Origin: Thioalkalivibrio sp. ALJ7
Lineage (GTDB): Bacteria; Pseudomonadota; Gammaproteobacteria; Ectothiorhodospirales; Ectothiorhodospiraceae
Assembly: GCF_000376865.1 (NCBI RefSeq)
Contig: NZ_AQXQ01000008.1
Span: 62,001 to 126,000, forward strand
Length of the DNA: 64,000 nucleotides
Direction of reading: 5' to 3'
Shown here: piece after piece, positions 7,988-15,988 of the stretch
Layout: each line of letters begins with the position of its first letter
Numbering within the stretch: the stretch's first letter is position 1
Made by a program: the position numbers and the translations under genes
The notes under the pieces: generated by a model
Databases searched by the model: none
The model's input: only the letters and a program-made list of their open reading frames with translations
Told to the model about the DNA's origin: nothing

Positions 7988-8247
7988 CATGGAAGTTGGT
8001 CTACACCCGACAGGCTCAGAAGGATGCGAAGAAGCTGGCGGCCAGCGGCCTGAAGCCGAAGGCACAGGAGCTGCTGACGTTGATCGCGGAAGATCCGTAT
8101 CGAAAGCCCCCACCGTTCGAGAAGCTGGTGGGTGATCTCTCCGGCGCGTACTCGCGGCGCATCAATATTCAGCACCGGCTTGTGTACCAGGTTCTTGAAG
8201 ACGAGAAAGTGGTCAAAGTGATTCGTTTATGGAGCCACTACGAGTAA
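7984..8247 (+). CDS. yoeB: YoeB-family toxin
   Basis: An 87-residue Txe/YoeB mRNA interferase starting at GTG 7984 inside the antitoxin stop. Features include WKLVYTRQAQKDAKKLAASG, DPYRKPPPFEKLVGDL and the C-terminal RRINIQHRLVYQV then VIRLWSHYE. The Glu and Arg of the YSRRINIQHRLVYQV segment and the final His-Tyr correspond to the catalytic set known for YoeB. It would be made together with YefM and cleave mRNA at the ribosomal A site. Confidence 0.94.
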   Translation: MTWKLVYTRQAQKDAKKLAASGLKPKAQELLTLIAEDPYRKPPPFEKLVGDLSGAYSRRINIQHRLVYQVLEDEKVVKVIRLWSHYE

Positions 8248-8281
8248 CCCCCGGCTACACGATCCCGTGGAGACGCGGAAA

Positions 8282-8391
8282 CGGGGACAGATTGATTTTT
8301 CCGCTTGATTTTTCCGCGGCCAGAACGTCATCTCCGCCGGAGCGAGGCGGAGAACCGAGATCGCTGATACTAACGCCTGCCCCGCCGGACG
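8282..8391 (+). repeat. REP-like motif plus partial GTCATC element
   Basis: GGGGACAGATTGATTTTTCC (8283-8302) is followed by a duplicated gatttttccgc and a left half of the palindromic element (8326-8391), which lacks the closing gggatgac end. Confidence 0.7.
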
Positions 8392-8593
8392 CCTTCTGGA
8401 CGAGGGGTGTGTCAACGTCTGGCTTTGGTGGGAGTGCTTCCACGGGGGTCGGGTTTTTCAGGGAGTAATGGACCTTCACGGCACCCTGGATACTCTCAGT
8501 GAACCAGGGAGACGAATGGCGAGGACTGGCCCGCTGATGCGCGCTGTATTGCATTTGCGATACACTACGTGAAGGTCCTTGCGGAGACGCGGC

Positions 8594-8845
8594 ATGAAAA
8601 ACACAACGTTACCGGCCCTGCGGGTCAGCGGTGGTTTTCGGCATCAGGTGGAGCAGGCCCTTGGCGAGGGAGAAACGCTGTCAGCCTTTATCGAGGATGC
8701 CGTTCGCCACGAGATTGACCGCCGACAAGCCCGGGCCGAGTTCCTGGCGCGTGGTCTGGAATCCGCGCGCAGTGCCCGGGAAGCGGATGAGTACTTCCCG
8801 GCCCAATCGGTGCTTGACGATCTCGACCGCCTGTTAAGTAAGTAG
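8594..8845 (+). CDS. Ribbon-helix-helix-like antitoxin, partner of ParE-like toxin
   Basis: An 83-residue protein with an N-terminal LPALRVSGGFRHQVEQAL then GETLSAFIEDAVRHEIDRRQ, the strand-helix-helix layout of ribbon-helix-helix antitoxins (YlcI/ParD-like). The C-terminal part is acidic (EADEYFPAQSVLDDLDRLLS), as in toxin-binding tails. ATG 8594 is preferred to 8579 for family length. It lies 25 bp before a ParE-like toxin gene on the same strand, so the pair is a likely toxin-antitoxin operon with this protein as repressor. Confidence 0.8.
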   Translation: MKNTTLPALRVSGGFRHQVEQALGEGETLSAFIEDAVRHEIDRRQARAEFLARGLESARSAREADEYFPAQSVLDDLDRLLSK

Positions 8846-8870
8846 TAGCCGCCCCACTGGAGTCTCAAGG

Positions 8871-9179
8871 ATGAGTTACTCGGTACGATTTACAGCGCAG
8901 GCGCGCGGAGATCTCCTGCGGCTCGTCGCGTTCCTCTCGGAGAGGGACCCGGCGGCCGCGGCCCATGCCCGAACCGCCATCGGCGAGGCGGTGTCGCTAC
9001 TGGAGCGCTTCCCGCTGAGCTGCCGCATGCCCGACGCCTCCCGCCCCCGCATCCGCGAACTCCTGATCCCGTTTGGGCGCTCGGGTTATGTTGCCCTGTT
9101 CGAGATCGACGATGCCGAGACGGTCACCCTGCTGGCGTTTCGGCACCAGCGCGAGGACGACTATTTCGGCGCCGAATGA
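8871..9179 (+). CDS. RelE/ParE-family toxin
   Basis: A 102-residue ParE-fold protein with VRFTAQARGDLLRLVAFLSE at the start, the helix AAAHARTAIGEAVSLLERFP, and the strand pattern GYVALFEIDDAETVTLLAFR near the end. The ending FRHQREDDYF corresponds to the usual RHQRED motif of the family. ParE toxins inhibit gyrase, others cleave mRNA; the sequence alone does not say which. It follows its RHH antitoxin directly and ends next to the transposase repeat. Confidence 0.88.
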   Translation: MSYSVRFTAQARGDLLRLVAFLSERDPAAAAHARTAIGEAVSLLERFPLSCRMPDASRPRIRELLIPFGRSGYVALFEIDDAETVTLLAFRHQREDDYFGAE

Positions 9180-9189
9180 CGGGGAAAAA

Positions 9190-9956
9190 CGGGGACAGAT
9201 TTATTTCTCATGCCCGACGTGACGGGGGACGGCCTGGACGGCGCCGCTCAATGCGACAGCCGATGACCTGCTCCACCTCATCCACAAAACGCTGGTTGCC
9301 GGTGAGTTGGCCGCGCTGCAGCGCCTCGCGCATCAGCGACAGCTCCTGCTCCGGAACGCCCTGCTCCACGAACCGCGCATACCGGACACGTCGTTCGGCA
9401 TTGTCATCCGCGAGCTCGCAATACGCCGGGTCGAGATCGATCCAGCACTCCGCCTCACCCATGCGCTGGCGGAAGCTGGACCAGGGGTACTCTCCGGCGG
9501 CCGGCACCATTTGCGCTCGTACGGGGTTCAACTCGATGTAGCGCGTACAAGCCAGAAGATACGTCTCTGTCTGCACCGGGCTGGACTTGTAGCGCCCTTC
9601 CCACAACGTACCGGAGCGGCCTTCCAGTCGATTGCGATACCGCGTGGCACGCGCCGCCAATGCCTTCATCAAGCGGCCCATTGCAGCCACTTCTTCGCCT
9701 GGCCCCAGCAACAGGTGCACGTGGTTGGTCATCAGGCAGTACGCGTACACCCGAATGTCCAGCGCACTACTCAGTTCGCGCAGGTCTTCCAGGTACCGCT
9801 CGTAATCCACGTCCTCCGCAAACACGATCTGCCGATTGTGCCCTCGCTGCACCACATGGTGCGGCATATGCGGCAACACCACTCGCGCCATCCTTGGCAT
9901 ATCTCTCCTCCTGCATCACCGCCGCATCCTCGCGGCCGAAAATAAATCTGTCCCCG
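9190..9956. mobile_element. REP-associated transposase unit flanked by inverted GGGGACAGATTTATTT motifs
   Basis: GGGGACAGATTTATTTCTC lies directly at the 3' side of the transposase gene (9191-9209, touching its stop codon), and the inverted copy aaaataaatctgtcccc (9939-9955) lies upstream of its start. The gene plus these ends forms a unit of about 770 bp. The same motif occurs without a transposase at 2972, 3049, 4986, 6536, 6597 and 8283, as expected if the transposase spreads or acts on short REP-type sequences. Confidence 0.75.
9208..9900 (-). CDS. REP-associated tyrosine transposase (Y1_Tnp, IS200-like)
   Basis: A 230-residue single-strand transposase of the Y1/HUH type. The HUH pair is His60 and His62 in CLMTNHVHLLL. 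The candidate catalytic Tyr lies in ETYLLACTRYIELNPVRA (Tyr114 or Tyr121). GTLWEGRYKSSPV and EYPWSSFRQRMG are typical of the domesticated REP-associated (RAYT) branch. Length is normal for that group and the frame is intact, so it may be active. It probably recognises the GGGG-headed repeats that fill the preceding 7 kb. ATG 9900 follows a purine-rich aggaggagagat ribosome site. Confidence 0.9.
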   Translation of the reverse strand: MPRMARVVLPHMPHHVVQRGHNRQIVFAEDVDYERYLEDLRELSSALDIRVYAYCLMTNHVHLLLGPGEEVAAMGRLMKALAARATRYRNRLEGRSGTLWEGRYKSSPVQTETYLLACTRYIELNPVRAQMVPAAGEYPWSSFRQRMGEAECWIDLDPAYCELADDNAERRVRYARFVEQGVPEQELSLMREALQRGQLTGNQRFVDEVEQVIGCRIERRRPGRPPSRRA

Positions 9957-9995
9957 TTTAACTCCGCCGGACATTGGCCCACCGCTGCGAGTTGG

Positions 9996-10358
9996 TCAGG
10001 CCTTGCTATCGTCCTCCGACTGGGTCCACGGGAGACGGCCCTCGATCTCCAGGTGCAGGGCAAACACTAGCAGTGTGCGTATGAGAATAATCAGGGCCAG
10101 CATGAGTACGTTTTCCATGGAGTACTCGATCGCTACGGTCATGATGATGTCGGCCGCGACCAGGAACTCCAGTCCGAGAATCAGGCCGCGCACGCTGCGA
10201 CGGCGATAATCGACGTAGGCCTCGTGTGTGCTCATGCGGCGCATGTTCACCAGCCAAACCACCGTTGCCAGCACGAATCCACCTATGATCACGGCGATGC
10301 CGACTGCTTCGAGCCCTAGTACCAGTGCATTGGCGATCTGAAGTAAGACATCGGTCAT
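9996..10358 (-). CDS. DUF1622 family membrane protein
   Basis: A 120-residue inner-membrane protein with three hydrophobic helices (IANALVLGLEAVGIAVIIGG, LGLEFLVAADIIMTVAIEYS, VLMLALIILIRTLLVFAL). The pattern RRRSVRGLILGLEFLVAADI matches DUF1622. Function of the family is not established. The next gene in the opposite direction begins 356 bp away, so promoters for both would lie in that gap. Confidence 0.85.
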   Translation of the reverse strand: MTDVLLQIANALVLGLEAVGIAVIIGGFVLATVVWLVNMRRMSTHEAYVDYRRRSVRGLILGLEFLVAADIIMTVAIEYSMENVLMLALIILIRTLLVFALHLEIEGRLPWTQSEDDSKA

Positions 10359-10713
10359 GTCCGCATCCTTTTCTGGTCAGCGATTTGCGGCAAGTCTACT
10401 GCCGGCTGTTGGTCGTCGCCCAATGTTGACCCGCCAGGAGTCTGTCGGGCCTGTGAGGGCTCCGGGGTCTACCTTTGGATTTCGCAGGCCATGCAGCTCA
10501 TATTTGACGGCCTCGAAAAAAGCGGCCTGCTGGGCAGAACACCAGCGTCGTACGCGGCCGGGATCACAAGCGAGACGTCCGACAGCAAGCCCTTCGCTGC
10601 GGTCTACACTCCTCAGGGTGGCCTCGTGGGTTCCTCGAGACTGGTGGGCGAACCCTTTTTCCAGCGCTTTCGCTCGATTCGCAATGGCCCCGAATCTGCC
10701 CCCGGAGGATCTC
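10359..10713. other. Intergenic stretch, no supported gene
   Basis: Several overlapping frames are open here but none has a family signature or consistent start. The stretch lies between the DUF1622 gene and the DUF5996 gene and should carry both promoters. A good ribosome site (ccggagg, about 10701-10707) marks its right end. Confidence 0.5.
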
Positions 10714-11655
10714 ATGCCCGCCCGCTCGCAGAATGGACATACCCACTGGCCCGAACTCCCACCCCTTGATCAGTGGGAGGACACATGCACCACGGTCCAC
10801 ATGTGGACACAGATTGTTGGCAAGATCCGCCTCGAACTGGGGCCCTGGGTGAATCACTCTTGGGGCTCCACGCTGTATGCCACCAGCACCGGGCTGACGA
10901 CATCGCCGATTCCCTACCAGGGGTGGACCTTCACCATTGACTTCGATTTCGTCGCGCACCAGCTGGTGATCGCCACATCGAGCGGCCGCAAGGTGCTCTT
11001 TGGACTGGAACCAATGAGCGTTGCCGATTTCCACGAAAAGCTCTTTGATGCACTTACGTTCCTCGGCATTCACGTACGCATCCTCGCGCGCCCGGTGGAG
11101 GTACCAGAAGCCATCCCCTTTGCCAGGAACACGCGAAACCGCAGCTACGATCGGCATGCCATCCACGCTTTCTGGCAGGCACTGGTACAGGCGCACAGGG
11201 TTTTCTCGGAGTTCCGCGCGGGATTTCTGGGAAAGTGCGGCCCCGTGCACTTTTTTTGGGGTGCGTTCGACCTGGCCGTCACACGCTTTTCCGGCCGCGA
11301 GGCGCCGACGCATCCCGGCGGCGTCCCCAACTGTGCCGACTGGGTAATGGAAGAGGCTTATTCCCATGAGCTGGCCAGCGCCGGCTTCTGGCCCGGCACG
11401 GGCCTGGGTGAAGCGGCCTTCTATGCGTACGCCTACCCGGAACCGGAGGGGTATCGCGAGGCCGTTTTCCAGCCCGCCGCGGCGCGGTTCCACGAAGGCC
11501 TCGGGGAATACATCCTGCCCTTCGATGTGGTTCGAGCGTCGACCGATCCCGATGCTGTGTTGCTGAGTTTTCTGCAGAGCACCTACCAGGCGGCTGCCGA
11601 CAAGGGCGGCTGGGACCGCGGAGCCCTCGAGTTCGTCCAGCCCAACCCAAGGTAG
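10714..11655 (+). CDS. DUF5996 family protein
   Basis: A 313-residue soluble protein recognised as DUF5996 from WPELPPLDQWEDTCTTVHMW, the VNHSWGSTLYATSTGLTTSP segment and the C-terminal GPVHFFWGAFDLAVTRFSGR with HPGG nearby. The family is conserved but has no assigned activity. Start 10714 is set by the ribosome site ccggagg six bases upstream; the open frame continues upstream to 10357 but loses all family character there. It stands alone, followed by a repeat element. Confidence 0.85.
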   Translation: MPARSQNGHTHWPELPPLDQWEDTCTTVHMWTQIVGKIRLELGPWVNHSWGSTLYATSTGLTTSPIPYQGWTFTIDFDFVAHQLVIATSSGRKVLFGLEPMSVADFHEKLFDALTFLGIHVRILARPVEVPEAIPFARNTRNRSYDRHAIHAFWQALVQAHRVFSEFRAGFLGKCGPVHFFWGAFDLAVTRFSGREAPTHPGGVPNCADWVMEEAYSHELASAGFWPGTGLGEAAFYAYAYPEPEGYREAVFQPAAARFHEGLGEYILPFDVVRASTDPDAVLLSFLQSTYQAAADKGGWDRGALEFVQPNPR

Positions 11656-11668
11656 CGACAGAACTCCG

Positions 11669-11829
11669 AGGAAGAGGACGCCCATCTTCCCCCATCTTCC
11701 CCCATCTTCCTTCGGGTGCCACGCCGTCATCCCGACCGCCGCAAAGCGCAGAGCCGGGATCTCTAACGGCCGCGCCTGCCCCTACGCCCGAGATCCCGGA
11801 GCACCGCTGGGCGGTTTCCGGGGATGATC
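11669..11829 (+). repeat. gaggacgcccatctt motif plus diverged GTCATC palindrome
   Basis: A gaggaagaggacgcccatctt copy is followed by three short cccatcttccc repeats (to 11712) and a diverged palindromic element (11724-11829, from cgtcatcccg to ggggatgatcg). The order of motifs is the same as at 7440-7592. Confidence 0.7.
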
Positions 11830-12184
11830 GCGCATTCAGAACACCGAAAGCCCTGTAGGAACTTGCCTTTTGCCCATGGAGTCAGCGCATGTCGTTTGCC
11901 GGTGCCTCGGCCAGAGGGCCGGCCTGAACCTATCGAATACGCGCCGCGTTATGGTCGCTATCTCTGCGAGTAGTCCTATCAATGGACCGAATGTACGGGA
12001 AGGCGACAGGAGAGATTGGCATCGTCACAGCATTCGGATGTCACCCGACCGGCCCATGCGCATGTGTCGGCGACCCGAGTGTTATACCCTGCGCCTGTAA
12101 AGGTAAGCGCTGCGTCCGAGAAGGCTACGCGGGCTCCGGCGGTCTATTGGGTACGAATGCGAGTAAGCGGAGGCCAGTGACGGC
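11830..12184. other. Intergenic stretch upstream of the partner-switching genes
   Basis: No gene is supported in these 355 bases. A short cttgccttttgccc (about 11863-11876) echoes the GGGGTCAGACC repeat tail. The 3' part ends with gcggagg (12167-12173), which serves as the ribosome site of the next gene. Confidence 0.5.
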
Positions 12185-12592
12185 GTGCGGTGCAGTCTCG
12201 ATATTGGGAACGAACTGACGGAGATCCCTCGACTCGCTGATGAAGTCGAGGCGTTCTGCGAGCGCGCCGGCATGGAAGCCAACACGGTGAATCTCGCGCT
12301 CGATGAATGGATTACCAATCTCGTGTCCTACGCCTTCGATGACGGCGGCGAGCACCGGATTGGTGTGGAACTCGAGGCGGACACCGAAGGCCTGACAGTC
12401 GTGGTAACCGATGACGGCCACTCCTTTCATCCGCTAGACGACGCACCGGAGGTCTCCCTGGAGGGAGGCGTCGAGGACCGCGCGGTCGGAGGCCTGGGGC
12501 TGTATTTCATCCGAACGCTGATGGACGATATTCAGTACGACAGTGCCGACGGAGTGAATCGCCTTCGACTGCGACGTCTCAAGCGCAAGTGA
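12185..12592 (+). CDS. Anti-sigma regulatory factor, RsbW-like histidine-kinase-type ATPase
   Basis: A 135-residue HATPase_c_2 protein. The N-box region is NLALDEWITNLVSYAFDDGG, the G1 box VVVTDDGHSFHP and the G2 box VGGLGLYFIRTLMDDI, in the correct order. Such proteins phosphorylate a STAS antagonist and hold a partner in check. Translation starts at GTG 12185 behind ggagg. The STAS gene follows on the same strand 32 bp later, and a SpoIIE phosphatase gene converges on them, so all three steps of a partner-switching cycle are present. The controlled output is not obvious here; no sigma factor lies next to it. Confidence 0.88.
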   Translation: MRCSLDIGNELTEIPRLADEVEAFCERAGMEANTVNLALDEWITNLVSYAFDDGGEHRIGVELEADTEGLTVVVTDDGHSFHPLDDAPEVSLEGGVEDRAVGGLGLYFIRTLMDDIQYDSADGVNRLRLRRLKRK

Positions 12593-12624
12593 CAACGAAC
12601 TGAACAACAAGGCCCGATTACGTA

Positions 12625-12966
12625 ATGGAATTGAATAAAGAGACCGTGGACGGCGTATGCGTGGTGAGCCCCGAGGGACGCCTGGACAGTAATACGTCGC
12701 CGGCTTTCGAGGCGGAACTGCTCGCCCTTCTGGACGATTCGCCCACCCTGGTGATCCGGTTTGCCGACCTGGAATACATCTCCAGTGCCGGGCTGCGGGT
12801 CATGCTTATGGCGGCGAAGAAGGTTCGGCAGCTGAATGGTCAGCTAGTGCTGTGCGAGATTCATGAGCCGATCCGGGAGGTCTTCGAGATCAGCGGCTTC
12901 CTGTCGATCCTGGACGTCTGCGATGATCGGGCGGTGGCCGTGGCACGCGCCCGCGGCGAGGACTGA
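12625..12966 (+). CDS. STAS-domain anti-sigma factor antagonist
   Basis: A 113-residue SpoIIAA/RsbV-like protein: VCVVSPEGRLDSNTSPAFEA at the start and LEYISSAGLRVMLMAAKKVR at the phosphorylation site, with Ser53 or Ser54 as the target. The C-terminal EISGFLSILDV is typical of the family. When dephosphorylated it should bind the RsbW-like kinase encoded just upstream. It ends 29 bp before the stop of the convergent phosphatase gene. Confidence 0.9.
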   Translation: MELNKETVDGVCVVSPEGRLDSNTSPAFEAELLALLDDSPTLVIRFADLEYISSAGLRVMLMAAKKVRQLNGQLVLCEIHEPIREVFEISGFLSILDVCDDRAVAVARARGED

Positions 12967-12995
12967 AGCCCGGTACTGATTCCAGTGTCCGGGCC

Positions 12996-14957
12996 TCAGG
13001 TGCGTCCGCCCGCCGGTCCGACAAAGTGCAGTGCCAGCACGGTGACGTCATCCGCCTGATCGGCCTCGCCGGCAAACTCCTCTACCGCCTTCATGACGGC
13101 CGCAGTCTGCTCCCCAGCCGCTCGGCCCTTGAGCTCGCCGTACAGGCGGATCAGGCGGTCCTCGCCGAACAGGTCCTGCGCTGGATTCGCCGCCTCGGTC
13201 ACGCCGTCGGTGTACAGCAGCAGCTCTTCGCCCGGAGCCAGGCGCAGATGCTGCGTCGCGTACGGCATATCTTCCATCGCCCCGAGCACCAGTCCAGGTG
13301 CCAGCTTCAACCACTCTGCGGTGCCATCCACCCGCCGGATCAACGGCGGGTTGTGGCCCGCATTCGCCATCACCAGCTCCCCGCTGTCCAAGTCGAGAAT
13401 CCCGCAAAGATAGGTCACGAACATACCGCTGTCGTTGTTCAGGCACAGCTCGTTGTTGACCCGTTCGAGGATGCGCCCGGGATCCGGCTCCTGTTCCGCA
13501 ATGCCCTTGACCAGGGTCTTGGTGACGGCCATAAACAGTGCGGCCGGGACGCCCTTATCGGAGACGTCCCCTACGGCAAAGAACAAGCGGCGATCGCCCT
13601 GCATCGTAAAGAAGTCATAGAGATCGCCCCCAACCTGGCGTGCCGGGAGCAGATCCGCATGCAGATCGACATCCGCCTGCATCCGAGAGAGCTCCAGCCG
13701 CCGCGGCAGAAAGCTCATCTGAATGTTGCGGGCGATCTTCAGTTCGGACTCGATCCGCTCCTTGGCCGCTGTGGTTGCGGTCAGGTCGTTGATGTAGTCC
13801 TTCAGGGACAGGCGCATGTCATTGAAGGATCGAGCCAATTCACCGATCTCGTCCTGAGAGCGGATGGGGGGCATCGGCTGATCGAGATTGCCCCGGGCGA
13901 TCTCGCCGGCACTGGTAACCAGCCCCTTCAGGGGGCGCGTGATACCCTGGGAGATCGCGATAATGGCCCCCAGCAGGATCAGGAACCCGACACTTCCGAT
14001 GATCAGCACCAGGTGCATCACCCGCAGCACATCACCGAACAGTTCCCGCTCCGGGATGACCACCCCCACCACCCAGTCAGGATCCGGGAGGCGGACGTGG
14101 TAGAGCCGCGCAGGTTCGTCCAGCAGCGCATTCGGCAACCGGCTGAACCCCTCCTCCTGACGCTGCAGCATGCGCCCGAGTTCGCGCAGTTCCGGTTCAT
14201 CCAGCGTCTCGGCCAGACTGAACAGGCTCTCGCGCATAATCCAGTCGCTGTTCGGCCAGGAAATAAACCGCGTCTGCCCGCTCAACAAAAAGCCGAAGCC
14301 ACTGTCCAGCACCTCAACCGCATCGACGGTCTCGGTCAGACGTCGCAACTCGACGTCGAGGGTCACGATCCCACCGAGTTCCTCCGTGCCGTCCGCCACG
14401 GCATTAGCCATCGCAAAGGGCGTCGAGAAGGTGGTGATCAGGCGATCGGGATCGGCCGCCGATGCAAACGGATCCGCCCAGAATGCTTCGCCGGTGAGCG
14501 CGGGGATCTGATACCAGTCGCGGGTGAAATAGTCGAAGTCGGCCCCGCCGAGGTTCATGTACTCCAATTCCCCATCGGGCCCCTCATAAACGAAGGGCCC
14601 GTGATATCGCTGCCCGGGGATTGCCGCTTCCGGCTCCCAGGTGATGGCGGCACCCTGGGCGGCCGCTGTATGGGTCGTAATCGACTCCAATAGAGGCCGC
14701 ATGGCCTCGGGGTCATGCCCGCCCTGAGTCAACGAGGCGGCCAGGGTGCGCCCCGAGCCCGCGACTTCGTTGAGTGAGGCCTCGATGCGCCCGGCCGTGG
14801 CGCGGGTCAGCTCGCGGGCCTGATGCTCCGCATGGTCCAGCATGATGTCGCGGACCATGTAGTACAGCAGCCCCGACGTGGTGAAGAAGATGGTCGCCAC
14901 CGTGACCACGGTGACCAGCGCCAGACGTACCGCCAGGCTCTTACTCGGGGCGTGCAT
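12996..14957 (-). CDS. Sensor-HAMP-SpoIIE (PP2C) serine phosphatase, RsbU-like
   Basis: A 653-residue membrane phosphatase. Order of parts: first membrane helix (about residues 10-34), a periplasmic Cache-type sensor with the ITWEPEAAIPGQRYH and TRDWYQIPALTGEAFWADPF segments, second helix (about 317-333), HAMP (about 335-390), then the SpoIIE/PP2C domain beginning near LKIARNIQMSFLPR, with GGDLYDFF and FFAVGDVSDKGVPAALFMA giving the metal-binding Asp residues and ELLLYTDGVTEA. It should dephosphorylate the STAS protein encoded next to it in response to a periplasmic ligand. ATG 14957 is used; an adjacent TTG is unlikely. It overlaps the end of the binding-protein gene by 17 bp, so both form one operon. 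Confidence 0.92.
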   Translation of the reverse strand: MHAPSKSLAVRLALVTVVTVATIFFTTSGLLYYMVRDIMLDHAEHQARELTRATAGRIEASLNEVAGSGRTLAASLTQGGHDPEAMRPLLESITTHTAAAQGAAITWEPEAAIPGQRYHGPFVYEGPDGELEYMNLGGADFDYFTRDWYQIPALTGEAFWADPFASAADPDRLITTFSTPFAMANAVADGTEELGGIVTLDVELRRLTETVDAVEVLDSGFGFLLSGQTRFISWPNSDWIMRESLFSLAETLDEPELRELGRMLQRQEEGFSRLPNALLDEPARLYHVRLPDPDWVVGVVIPERELFGDVLRVMHLVLIIGSVGFLILLGAIIAISQGITRPLKGLVTSAGEIARGNLDQPMPPIRSQDEIGELARSFNDMRLSLKDYINDLTATTAAKERIESELKIARNIQMSFLPRRLELSRMQADVDLHADLLPARQVGGDLYDFFTMQGDRRLFFAVGDVSDKGVPAALFMAVTKTLVKGIAEQEPDPGRILERVNNELCLNNDSGMFVTYLCGILDLDSGELVMANAGHNPPLIRRVDGTAEWLKLAPGLVLGAMEDMPYATQHLRLAPGEELLLYTDGVTEAANPAQDLFGEDRLIRLYGELKGRAAGEQTAAVMKAVEEFAGEADQADDVTVLALHFVGPAGGRT

Positions 14958-15963
14958 CAATCACCGGGCGGTGGAAGGTGTCGTAGTCCACAGGTTCACG
15001 CTCGAGGCTGACCAGGTTGTTCATCAAGTTGTGGGCCATTAGATAATCATTGGGGTCGAGCACCGGGGCCGGCAGGCGACCGTCCGAGTCGAAGTAAAGC
15101 GAGCGAAGCACCTTGAGCATTAGGCTCTGGTGGGCGCGGTTCGTGGGCTCACCGTGCTGCTGGACCCGCTCCATCACCGCATCCACCGCCTGCTCCGGAT
15201 GCTCGAACGCGTGCTGCCAACCGCGTAGCGACGCAGCCACGAAGGCCTTTACAGCTTCGGGGCGCTCCTCGAGCGTGGATTCGAGAACGTAAATCCCGTC
15301 CTCGGCCAGGCCAGTGCCGTGTTCCTCCAGCCCGATCGTGGAAAGCTCCTCCGGCTCGAATCCCGAAAGATAGAGCTCCACCATTTCGTTGAACCGAGTG
15401 GCCATGGCCGCATCGACCGCACCCGAGCGCAGGGCATTTACACCCGATCCCTGATCGATAATCTCCGGCTCCACGCCGTAGGCGCGAAACAGCGCTTCGG
15501 GTTGAGTGCGAAAGCTCTGCCAGCGGGCCACACGGCGCCCATCGAGATCCTCGGGCGCGAGAATATCGCGATCGGCAAAGGACACGATCACCAGCGACGA
15601 GTCGTGCAGCAGTTGTGCTACGTTGACGACCTCCACACCGGCGTCGCGAAGCTCCAGCGCCTGCACCAGATACAACAGGGCAATATCGGCCTCGCCGCGA
15701 GCCAGCGCCTCGGATGCCGGATAGTCCGGGCCGTGCGGAAGGATGTCCACGTCCAGGCCGGCATCGCGGTACCAGCCCTGGTCGGCGGCGACATAAAAAC
15801 CGGCAAACTGCGACTGCGGAACCCAGTGCGGCTGAACACGCAAGGGTTCCGCGAATGCCGAACCCGCCGCCAGGACCAGACTCAGGGCCAGCAACCGGCC
15901 GGCCCACCGGGTCGGGTTCCAGGGGAGACCCGGTGATGGAAGTCGCATGGACGAACTCGGCAT
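14941..15963 (-). CDS. NMT1/THI5-like periplasmic substrate-binding protein
   Basis: A 340-residue exported protein with a signal peptide ending near AGSAFAEP and the type 2 periplasmic-binding pattern of NMT1-like proteins: QFAGFYVAADQGWYRDAGLD, GEADIALLYLVQALELRDAG, and a C-terminal PEAVKAFVAASLRGWQHAFE. No ABC permease or ATPase lies nearby. Instead it is the first gene of an operon with the sensor phosphatase, so it may present its ligand to the phosphatase's Cache domain rather than to a transporter. ATG 15963 and 15948 are both possible. It is divergent from the SBP-TRIC fusion gene, 25 bp apart. Confidence 0.85.
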   Translation of the reverse strand: MPSSSMRLPSPGLPWNPTRWAGRLLALSLVLAAGSAFAEPLRVQPHWVPQSQFAGFYVAADQGWYRDAGLDVDILPHGPDYPASEALARGEADIALLYLVQALELRDAGVEVVNVAQLLHDSSLVIVSFADRDILAPEDLDGRRVARWQSFRTQPEALFRAYGVEPEIIDQGSGVNALRSGAVDAAMATRFNEMVELYLSGFEPEELSTIGLEEHGTGLAEDGIYVLESTLEERPEAVKAFVAASLRGWQHAFEHPEQAVDAVMERVQQHGEPTNRAHQSLMLKVLRSLYFDSDGRLPAPVLDPNDYLMAHNLMNNLVSLEREPVDYDTFHRPVIDARPE

Positions 15964-15988
15964 CGGCTGAAGACCACCGGGAGGATGG

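Noticed and set aside
13026-14693. Plus-strand frame of 555 codons
   Set aside because: Antisense to the SpoIIE phosphatase; no domain character.
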